This document shows, piece by piece, positions 17,683-26,200 of a stretch of 37,948 bases of DNA. The stretch comes from Jaenimonas drosophilae. Its lineage: Eukaryota > Euglenozoa > Kinetoplastea > Trypanosomatida > Trypanosomatidae. The notes beneath the pieces are model-generated. The model did not search any database. It was given only the letters and a program-made list of their open reading frames with translations, and was not told where the DNA came from. How positions within the stretch are numbered: position 1 is the first letter of the stretch; every line of letters begins with the position of its first letter. The stretch is from the NCBI GenBank assembly GCA_030849065.1, contig JASAON010001479.1, positions 1 to 37,948 of the forward strand, in the 5' to 3' direction. The position numbers were made by a program, and so were the translations under genes.

Positions 17683-20478
17683 TCAACACAAGGCTTCGAA
17701 GTACTGCCCCACAACATCTCTCCACGCCTGATCCTCGCCCGAGTGTGCCGCACTCTTCGCATCCACGGCACTGAAGATGAGCATACACAAGGTTGGGAAA
17801 TCAATCCGATGAATCTCACTCGCCACCGCCATCGGCAACAACACATTCACGGCGAAGGAGAGCTGCAACGAACGACGACGTAGCCGCGCTGCCGCCGTGG
17901 ATGTTGTTGTTGTTGTTGCTGTGGCACATGTGCCATGACGTGTGGCATCCACTGTGCTGAAGCGCACTTGATGTTGTTCCTGCGCACTGTGAAGGAGCGA
18001 GGGATGCTCGGGGCCATGCGCACGTTGTTGAGATTGGCGATCCATGAGAAGCAGCTCCTCCTCCACCAAATGTTGCAGCACCGGCAAATCTGCGGCGCGG
18101 AGAAAACCACATCGTTGTACGTCAAGCACATCGAACACCTGCCGCAACACCGCCGTGCGTTTTGGAACCTTCACACTTGTTGTTGTTGTACGTGGATGAA
18201 GTGCCAATGATCTTCGTCGTGCTGCTTCCGCGGATGATGTTGCTGCCACACTCTTCTCCGCTGGTCGCAACGGTGCGGGAAGTGGTGAGATGCGGCCATC
18301 ACCTCCATCACTGCTCAATGCCGCACGCGTGGAGCTGCGCATTGCCGTCGCTCGTTCTTGATGGAGCCGCACCGATTCATAAAAGTGCTCAGCCTGCTCC
18401 ATCGTCAACCTGCTCCCCGTGATGAAGTACATGTTGTGTAGCTCATCACTGTGTGGCGGCCACTGAATGCCGAGCAAACGTGCAACGGCCTCCGCCGCCT
18501 CCATCGTGCTGCATCCACGATCCATCGCGGATGATATTGTTGTTGGTAAACGCGGAGGGATGGCGAGGGCCGCGGTTGGGGTAGGACGGAGAGTGATGGT
18601 GGCATGAATGGCATCTTTTGTGCGTGGATGCACATCATCATCCTCATCATGTGTGGTTGTGGTGCGCTTCTTCTTCATGGTGCGTTGCAAGCGACGCCGT
18701 GTCTCTGCGGCTGTGCCGCCCTCCTCCATCGATGTACGTCCGAGGAGTGTGGCATCCATATCACGAGCATGTTGAATGCGCTCCACGAGCTGCATCACCT
18801 CCGCACGTTGTTGTGCGTTGAAGGCCTTCCATTGTTGCGTCTCAACCTGTGCCACCGCCACCGTTGTGGCCTCCTCGCCAAACACTTTGGTACTCACACG
18901 TGCATGTGCGGTGTGCGGGGAGCGCTCGCGGAGTGCCGACTTCCCCACCCGCGAGGCTGAACGTGTGGATGGACGTGGAGATCCGCTGCTGTTGCCCGAT
19001 GTTTTGCTCTTCACGCCGGCCGATGGCACGTCACCACCACCACCAACAACATCTTTTTGCTGTTGTGTTGGTTGGAGGGGAGGGGGATGGCGGTACACGG
19101 TGTTGGATGTTTCCTGATCGCGGAGATGATCGCGAATGGCTTCATCTTTTCGGCTCGCGGAGCGACGCGGGCTGACGTCGGTGAAGGGCGCCGTGCGTGG
19201 CGATGAGGGCTCCGTTTCGCGACGTTTTCCCGTGGAGGATGATGCACCAGCAGCAGCAGCAGCAGAGGCACTCACAGCAACTGGTGGGCGCTCTGGCGTG
19301 CATGGTTGCTGCCCCTCTGCCTGCGCGCGTGGTGCCGGGGAGCCACCAACATCGGGAGAGGCGAGATCCAACTTACGATGTGCTTCAAACGTTGGCATTG
19401 ACTGAAATGAGATGGAGCTGCTCTGCTCCACAACACCGCCGGTGTGGCTGGCCTCCGCACGTTGCGATGTAGCGCCAGATACAGCGGCGGCAGACGTAGA
19501 TGCCTTTACGCGTGGTGATGGAGATGAGGTGCGGCTCGCACGGCGTAGGTGGTTTGAAACAACCGTTTTCTTTTCATCGCTGCGTGTGTTGTTGGTGCCG
19601 GTGGCGGGGGACGGCGAGGCGGGTGTACGCCGCATCATGGCGGAGGCGAGGAGCTCCTCCTGACGTGCGCTCTCCAAATCTTCCTCCTCGAATGCCAAAC
19701 TTGGCGTGTACGCCTGCCGGAGAGGTGCCACCGCACGTCGGATGGCGCTGCCATCATCATCGGTGAAGGCGAAGGCCAGACTGTCATTGAGCACCGTGCT
19801 GCCTCCGCCACCTGGACGATGAGAAGTGGAGCGACGCCCGCGGTGGCGATGGCGTGTGCCGCTCATCCGCGATGCCGCCCCGCCCTCATCCTCCACAACG
19901 AAGTTGAGGCTATCCACGGTGAAGGCATCGCTTCCGCCTCCACCTACGCCGCCACCTCCTCCAAGAAGGAGGCTCGGTCGGCCATCACGTTCGGGAGACA
20001 CGCTCGATGCCTCCGCGCGACCATCGGCAGGGCTCTCCAGCTGAAACAACAAGGAATCGCTCATATCACGCACCAATGCGCCAGATTTGGTGCGATTCAG
20101 ATTGTGCTGATGGCTCGTTGTTGTTGTTGTGGTGGTTGTTGTGTTGGTGGCAGCCCGCGGACGTGGGGCGGAGGCCGGTGAAGCAGATGAAGGTGGCGGA
20201 TGGCTGCTGAAGTGAATCGGTGTGCGCATGCCGGTGCTCGTGCCACCTTCCATGAAGAAGTGAATGCTCTCTTCATCACTGAATAGTGGCGGAGCTGCGG
20301 CAGATGTTGGGGCTGTTGGAAGAGGTGGCTTTGGTGGTGCACCAGATGGAACCCCACCACCCATAACAGCTGCCGATGATGATGATGGCTGAGATGGCAT
20401 CGGTCGGATCGGTGCTGGCGTCACATCCATCAAGCTGCTACGTGATTCCTCCTGGAAGGCGAAGGATTCGTTCTCCAT
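17683..20478 (-). CDS. Low-complexity protein with repeated [DE]-S-x-x-F motifs and a degenerate EF-hand-like C-terminus
   Basis: This 931-residue protein starts at ATG 20478 (MENESFAFQEE); 34 more upstream codons are His/Thr-rich 5'UTR. The first 360 residues carry a short motif about seven times: ESFAF (4), ESIHF (70), DSLLF (141), DSLNF (189), DSLAF (232), PSLAF (259), SSISF (354), mostly flanked by acidic residues. A Ser/Pro/Arg-rich disordered middle with several SPR/SPSPR-type phosphosites follows. A helical segment lies near 565-590 (AQQRAEVMQLVERIQHARDM). Near residue 774 a helix-loop-helix (VLRQVFDVLDVQRCGFLRAADLPVL) resembles an EF-hand whose loop lacks several Ca2+ ligands. The C-terminal 60 residues are compact and hydrophobic. 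I infer a scaffold or adaptor, perhaps cytoskeletal; the family is not recognised. Confidence 0.8.
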   Translation of the reverse strand: MENESFAFQEESRSSLMDVTPAPIRPMPSQPSSSSAAVMGGGVPSGAPPKPPLPTAPTSAAAPPLFSDEESIHFFMEGGTSTGMRTPIHFSSHPPPSSASPASAPRPRAATNTTTTTTTTTSHQHNLNRTKSGALVRDMSDSLLFQLESPADGRAEASSVSPERDGRPSLLLGGGGGVGGGGSDAFTVDSLNFVVEDEGGAASRMSGTRHRHRGRRSTSHRPGGGGSTVLNDSLAFAFTDDDGSAIRRAVAPLRQAYTPSLAFEEEDLESARQEELLASAMMRRTPASPSPATGTNNTRSDEKKTVVSNHLRRASRTSSPSPRVKASTSAAAVSGATSQRAEASHTGGVVEQSSSISFQSMPTFEAHRKLDLASPDVGGSPAPRAQAEGQQPCTPERPPVAVSASAAAAAGASSSTGKRRETEPSSPRTAPFTDVSPRRSASRKDEAIRDHLRDQETSNTVYRHPPPLQPTQQQKDVVGGGGDVPSAGVKSKTSGNSSGSPRPSTRSASRVGKSALRERSPHTAHARVSTKVFGEEATTVAVAQVETQQWKAFNAQQRAEVMQLVERIQHARDMDATLLGRTSMEEGGTAAETRRRLQRTMKKKRTTTTHDEDDDVHPRTKDAIHATITLRPTPTAALAIPPRLPTTISSAMDRGCSTMEAAEAVARLLGIQWPPHSDELHNMYFITGSRLTMEQAEHFYESVRLHQERATAMRSSTRAALSSDGGDGRISPLPAPLRPAEKSVAATSSAEAARRRSLALHPRTTTTSVKVPKRTAVLRQVFDVLDVQRCGFLRAADLPVLQHLVEEELLLMDRQSQQRAHGPEHPSLLHSAQEQHQVRFSTVDATRHGTCATATTTTTSTAAARLRRRSLQLSFAVNVLLPMAVASEIHRIDFPTLCMLIFSAVDAKSAAHSGEDQAWRDVVGQYFEALC

Positions 20479-20983
20479 CTTTGCACGCGCGTGTGTGTTT
20501 GTGTGTGTATGTGTGTATGAGCTATGTATGATGTATCGTGAGATGGACGCAGACAAGGTGTGCCACTGCCAAGGAAGCACAAAATTGCTACGATTGCAAG
20601 AACAGGAAGAGATGATGATGATGATGGCTCATACAGCAACGAGGAGGTGTGGTGCGTGTGCGTACCAACAAAGCCACCACCCCAAGACGTGTTGTGCGTC
20701 AATCTCGTTGGATGGCAGTGATTTTGATGAGAGCGTTGCCACAACGCACCCAATCGTCAAAGAAAAAGATCCGCAAACGTCTGAAAAGAATAATGAATGA
20801 TGGGTGGTATTGCCACTACATGCATCGCATCGGTAGCGGCTGCGTGGATAGCGATGATGTTGGGAGCGCAGGGCGAAACAGGACGCCATGACGAAGCACA
20901 CAACATCGCCACCAAATTGTTGTTGTTTTGTTGTTGTTGTTGTGCTTCATGCGTGTATGTGTATGTGTCTGTGTGTTGGTGCT
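20479..20983. other. Intergenic region, 505 bp
   Basis: This stretch contains a TG/GTAT-rich stretch (20487-20527) in the predicted 5'UTR, a candidate acceptor AG at 20567-20566 behind CTTCCTGTTCTTGC-like sense sequence, and a GTT run (20918-20940) near the 3' end of the C2 gene. Open frames here are weak, and I call no gene. Confidence 0.4.
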
Positions 20984-21850
20984 TCAATAGCGGTATCCTG
21001 ATTGTGGCGGATTGGGGTTTGGCGCGGATGGATATCCCGGACCTCCGCTGAGGTATGCCTGTTCCGGTGGAGGTGGGGGCCCGAAGCGACGTTGTGGTGG
21101 CGGATACATTGGCTGTGGTGGTGGGGCGTACATGGGTTGTGGTGGTGGCGCGTACATTGGTTGTGGGGGTGGCGCATACATTGGTTGTGGGGGTGGTGGC
21201 GCATACATGGGCTGTGGTGGAGGAGCGGCGTACATTGGTTGTGGGGGTGGAGGTGGCTGTACGTACATTGGCTGTGGTGGTGGGGCGTACATAACGGGCT
21301 GGGGTGCCACCATCATGGGTGCCGGCTGAGGTGGCAGAGGTGCGGCTGGCTGACCCACCATCTCCGATGGCTTCAGCGCATTCTCTGGCGGGCGGACGTA
21401 CGTTCCCTCGTTGATGGCCCGTTGCACCGGATCCTTGGTGATGTCAGCCGTGATCATCCACGCATCCTCGGCCGGCGGCGGTTTGCCAAAATCAACCGCC
21501 AAAACACGCAAATGAATCTCCGCATCCGTCTTGGACTTGCCGAGGAGGAACCACTTATCCCGCACCACCCCACGTGTGAGACCCGCCACGGTGAGTGAGT
21601 ACATGCCCAGCCCATCCGATTTGCGCAGAAGGCTATCGTCCATCACCTTGATGGAGATGGCGTCGGATTGCTCATCGGCAATGGGAAAACGAAAAGTTTG
21701 GTTCCATTCAGGAGTTAGGGTGCTCTTGGCCACCTCTGTTTGGTACTTGTTGGCACCATGCTCGAGCACCACAAAGGGTGAGGGGATGCCGAAGAGGTGC
21801 GTGTCTTGCAGGCGTCGGCAGCCACACACGGTGATCTCAAGCTTTCCCAT
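20984..21850 (-). CDS. C2-domain protein with PPPQPMYA repeat tail
   Basis: A 288-residue protein is predicted. Residues 1-120 form a C2 domain: MGKLEITVCGCRRL, then PFVVLEHG, TLTPEWNQTFRF and IKVMDDSLL. C2 domains bind phospholipid, often through Ca2+-liganding Asp residues. Here the usual SDPYV motif reads IPSPF, so one ligand is lost, while DD remains in the loop near residue 71. Binding may be Ca2+-independent. Residues 121-160 form a linker. From about 186 to 248 there are about eight near-perfect copies of P-P-P-Q-P-M-Y-A, then a Pro/Gly/Tyr-rich end (YRY). A tail like this can bind SH3/WW-type or profilin-like partners or self-assemble. The mRNA start is predicted only 3 nt before the ATG. 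Confidence 0.9.
   Translation of the reverse strand: MGKLEITVCGCRRLQDTHLFGIPSPFVVLEHGANKYQTEVAKSTLTPEWNQTFRFPIADEQSDAISIKVMDDSLLRKSDGLGMYSLTVAGLTRGVVRDKWFLLGKSKTDAEIHLRVLAVDFGKPPPAEDAWMITADITKDPVQRAINEGTYVRPPENALKPSEMVGQPAAPLPPQPAPMMVAPQPVMYAPPPQPMYVQPPPPPQPMYAAPPPQPMYAPPPPQPMYAPPPQPMYAPPPQPMYAPPPQPMYPPPQRRFGPPPPPEQAYLSGGPGYPSAPNPNPPQSGYRY
21107..21292 (-). repeat. 24-bp coding tandem repeat (PPPQPMYA)
   Basis: About eight copies of a 24-bp unit encode P-P-P-Q-P-M-Y-A, with 3-bp and 6-bp variants (an extra Pro, an Ala or a Val-Gln). All variants keep the frame. Copies differ mainly at third positions, so the array is fairly old or under selection at protein level. Confidence 0.8.
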
Positions 21851-23218
21851 ATGCTACAAACAAGAGAGAGATGAAGAAAGAAGGTTGTACCTGTGTCTGT
21901 GTGTGTTGGTGTTGTTGTTGTTGTGGTTGTCTGAATGAATACCTTGTGTGTGCGTCCATGAAATATGAGTCGTAAAGATGAGATTGATTAGAGTGAGTTT
22001 GTGGTGATGGTTTTGATGAAGGAGCATCAAAAAGACACATTGCAACCGTGCACGTTGATGCATGCTGGCAGCCATGAAAAATGTGTTTCATTGTTTTGGG
22101 CGCCATTATATTGGATGCAGTACGCATCAGGTTGAATCCATCTACATCATCCATCTCGCATTGCCATACCAAAGAAAAAGTGATGAAAACAAAAGAATGG
22201 AAGGGCGGATAGTTTCTTACGTGAGCTTTTTTGTTGTTTTGATTGCGTGTGAGTGTGAGTGTGTGTGTGTGAGTGGGTTGTGTTATGTGCGTCGTGCCTT
22301 GAGAGTGGGGGGCAAACTCATCTTCGTTATGCCCAAACCACCACAACTACACGAGCTTAATGAGATGGATATGTGAATTGCTCGTATCCATCATCTTAAT
22401 GATCCGCATCCATGGCAATAAGATTTGCTGCACCAGACACACACATACACACATACACAGACACGCATGTACATCTCTTGGACTTCATAAATTTCATGCG
22501 CGCATTATGCGCACGCTGGCATCGAACATGTCTGAAGCACCGATAAGGAAATCATTTTTACAAACGAGGAGAGTAGCAAGAGTAGAACCCCAAAACCTCA
22601 CAACAACAACAACAACCAATGCCAGCCACGCACACATCACGTGGAAGTGTACTGACATGGATGTATGCCTCTGTGTGCGTACATTGTTTTGGGGGGAAGA
22701 AGACGAGCTTAACGCACAATCATCATCATCATCATCAACTTCCTGCGAAGGTGAAGGCGCTGAAGAGCAGCAGCAGTACACCCCGAATTGATGTGTTCCA
22801 ACAGAATGGAGCAGCAACAACAAATACATATACCAAAAAATAAACGAGAAAAAGAGGTGCTGGATGCTCCGTACACACGAACAACATCTCCAACACGTGC
22901 ATATCCTCCATCACGAACATTGGTGCATAAAAACAAGAAAAAAAATAGAGCTGAATGCGCTGCCCATGAAGCGGCTGCACCTCCTCCCTCCTTCCAAAAC
23001 AAGGAAGGAAGGGTAGTAGTACGCAATCTACGGTTGATGGTGACGCACACATCATCAACGACAATAACAAGAAGAACAGATGGACGCCCCTCATCACAAA
23101 AAGAAGTACAAAAAAAACAGTAGCATGTGGCGTCATGAATACCAACGGAGTGGGAGGAAGGAAGGAGGAGCGGAAAACTGTACAACAACATGATCACCGT
23201 GAAGAGATGCATTCATCA
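21851..23218. other. Longest gene-free stretch, 1368 bp
   Basis: The left end is the splice region of the C2 gene and the right end probably the 3'UTR of the receptor-like gene. Between them are GTGT/GAGT-rich DNA (22240-22280), an ACAC-rich stretch (22438-22467), a short perfect inverted repeat GCGCAT-T-ATGCGC near 22500-22512, an AAC repeat (22601-22617) and A-rich purine blocks. Minus-strand frames of 111-169 codons are Phe/Cys/His-rich translations of repeats and have no splice signals I trust. No tRNA or rRNA is evident; a snoRNA cannot be excluded by eye. Confidence 0.4.
21854..21886 (-). promoter_or_regulatory. Predicted trans-splice acceptor with 3-nt 5'UTR
   Basis: The sense strand reads CCTTCTTTCTTCATCTCTCT, then CTTGTTTGTAG. 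The AG lies at 21855-21854, and ATG 21850 begins only 3 nt later. This is a very strong pyrimidine tract and the shortest leader in the window. Confidence 0.65.
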
Positions 23219-26200
23219 TTATGAGCGACGATGGCTGCCCAACTTTTTTGCGTAGTAGCGCATCTTGTGTCCGGAGACGTAGCCCTCGCAGAACATCTCC
23301 GTTTCACCGGGCTCCACGTGCAGGTCGCCCTCCAACACCCCAGACTCTTCATCTTCGTGCATCTCCGTTCGTCCAAGTGGCGCGACGCGGCTCTTCTTGC
23401 CCAGGTTGAAGTGTACGTGCATGGAATAATTATCGGTATCGTTGTAGAAGGCCCACGTGCCGGTGTTGGTGTCCGTGATGCGATATAATGCGCCATGTGG
23501 TGCCACCTCAAAGCAAGGCACCATGCGATCGCCCACAAATGTTGGCCCGTCGCGACGGAAGTGTGGTGGCGGTGGTGGCGGGCTCGAGCGGCGGTGGCGG
23601 CGGCTCGGGGCAACGGCGGAGTCAATGACGGAGCTCCAGTGGCTCGGAAGAGTTCGCATGGAGCGGGAGGTGTTGGGGTTGTTGTTGTTGTGGGCGGAGT
23701 TGGAGTGTGCCTCACTGTTTCGGTGTTCGTGGTCGGGCTGCGGTGCATCAACGAGGACTACGCGATCATTGGCGGCATCATCCTGGCGCGTGGCGATGAT
23801 GGAGGGGAAGTGGATGGGTGATTCAGGATCCATGAGGGGTGCCTCTTCCTGCTCCGTGAAGGGTGCTTCATGCACATCCTCAGGAGGTGTGTGCTTCGGC
23901 TCCTCCACAGCTACCACCTCCTCTTCTTCACGGAACGGCTCTTCCACGGGAGGAGCAACGAGCTCCTCCGCCTCATCTTCATCTTCATTCACAATGGGTG
24001 CTACCTCTTCATCTGGATGTGTGTGCTCAGGCTCCTCCACGACCACTTCGTCTTCTTCGTTGTGGAGGGGCTCCTCCACAGGAATGGGCTCCTCAGCCTC
24101 CTCACGCTCGAGCAGCGGTGCCTCCTCGTGATGAGGTGGCTTCATCAGCTCCTCCTCCTCCTCCAGCTCCGCTTCTTGTACCGGTGAGATGCTTCTTTCC
24201 TCCACCACCTCCTGAGGAGCAACGTACTCCTCCACAGCAGGCCGCTTCTCTGTGCGAACATGTGGCCGCTCCTCCACGCTGTGCAGCTCTTCCACACGTG
24301 GGAAGTCAGCCAACACCTTCTTTGGTCGGTGATGCTCCTCCACCACAACCTCCTTAACAGGGCGAGGTTCTTCATGCGCAACGACTTCCTCCTCCACGCA
24401 CTCTTCTTCTCGGGGGAGATCCTCGTGTAGCACCTCCTCCTGTTGCGGTGGGAGCTCCTCACGAAGCACCTCTTCTTCTTGCACTGCTGAGAAGCCACGA
24501 TCCTCTTCCACGGGCAGAGGCACCTCCTCCTCGCGCACCTCTTCTTCATGGTGCTCCTCCACATACTCCGAGACAAGAGGAGCTGGTGCAGCAGCGCGCT
24601 GACGTGGTTCTTCATTCACGCTTTGAAGAGGTTGTGCCATCGGCTGGCGCTGATGCATCTCTTCTTGTTGCACCGATGAGAAGCCACGATCTTCCTCAAC
24701 GGGCGGAAGTACCTCTTCTTCTTCACGCACTTCCTCCACCTCTTCACGTCGCTCCATGCGCTCTGCGACGCGAGGAGCAGCGGCTGGTGCTACGGCGCGG
24801 TGCATATGTGGCTGTTCCTCCGTACTGTGCAGTGCTTCTACGCGGTGATGTGGATGGCGGTGATGGCGACGATGACGTCGGTGATGCTCCTCCACCACCT
24901 CCTCTTCAACGGGGAGAGGTTCTTCATGCACAACGACTTCCTCCTCCACGCACTCTTCTTCTTGGGGGAGATCCTCGTGTAGCACCTCCTCCTGTTGCGG
25001 TGGGAGCTCCTCACGAAGCACCTCTTCTTCTTGCACTGCTGAGAAGCCACGATCTTCTTCCACGGGTAGAGGCACTTCCTCCTCGCGCACCTCTTCTTCA
25101 CGGTGCTCCTCAACATACTCCGAGACAAGAGGAGCTGGTGCTGCTGCAGCGCGCTGATGTCGCTGGCTCTCCACACTTTGAAGTGGTTGTGCCATCGGTT
25201 GGTGTTGATGCACCTCTTCTTGTTGCACCGATGAGAAGCCACGATCTTCCTCCACAGGCGGAAGTACCTCTTCCTCTTCGCGCACTTTCTCCACATCTCG
25301 GCGATGATCCACGTACTCTGAGACGAGAGGAGCGGGGTCTGCCGCACGTTGATGTGGTCGCTCCTCAAAGCTGCGGAATGCCTCCACCTCCGTGTACTCT
25401 CGTGGCTGCGTACGTTCTTCATTTTGCACCGCACGCAACGGCTGTTGTTGGCGTGGTTGGTACGCGGGCATATCAACGGAGCGCTCTCCCTCTTCACAAC
25501 GCATCAGCACCGTGGGTGATGCCTCCGTGGCTGGTGCAAGCGTGTGAGATGCCTCGCGGCTCGTATCTTCCTCCTCCACAGCAAGCGGAGAGGCAGGGGG
25601 GCTGTTGGATATTTTACGTGCTGCCGCATCATCGCTGTAGGCGAGCTCATACACATCCATCTCTACATCCTCTGGATCCTGATCATCCTTCTCCACGGTG
25701 TAGGGGTAGCGGCCCTTCATCTTTACGCCGTAGTCGCGGCACTCCACGGGGGTAAGAAGGCTGTGCGTGTTTTCCGTCAGGAAGACCGCATCACCATGGC
25801 TGAGTTGTGCGGTACGACGTGCCACAGGAGCAATGCTGCCATCGTTTTGGCCGGAGTGAATGCCAATGTGGTACGTGATGCGATTGTGGTCATTGTGGCT
25901 GGCCTGGAGAGGCTGCCACTGCTCCTGCAACTCACTCGCCAGCCGAATTGCCTTGAGTGCGTTGTCAGGGACGATTACAAAACCAGAAGAGGTCTCGTCC
26001 ACCTTGCGGCAGTGGTGGATATCCGCCACGCGACGTACATCACGACGATAGGCAGCCAAACCATGAACCACCTCATCGTATCGTGCATCTCCATCAAAGC
26101 TGATGCTCATCACGGTGAGATCCTTCTGCTTCCTCGGGCCGAGATCTCCGCAGCAGCAGCAAAAGAGCAGCAGCAACAACAACAACAGCAGCATTGCACC

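Noticed and set aside
22709..23212. 167-codon minus-strand frame in the long gap
   Set aside because: Rich in F, C and L from purine-rich DNA, with no splice acceptor at its start and no recognisable domain. More likely 3'UTR.
24448..25755. 435-codon plus-strand open frame
   Set aside because: It is antisense to the Glu-rich repeats. The regular GAG/GAA codons leave the opposite frame open, and its Pro/Leu/His-rich product has no domain.
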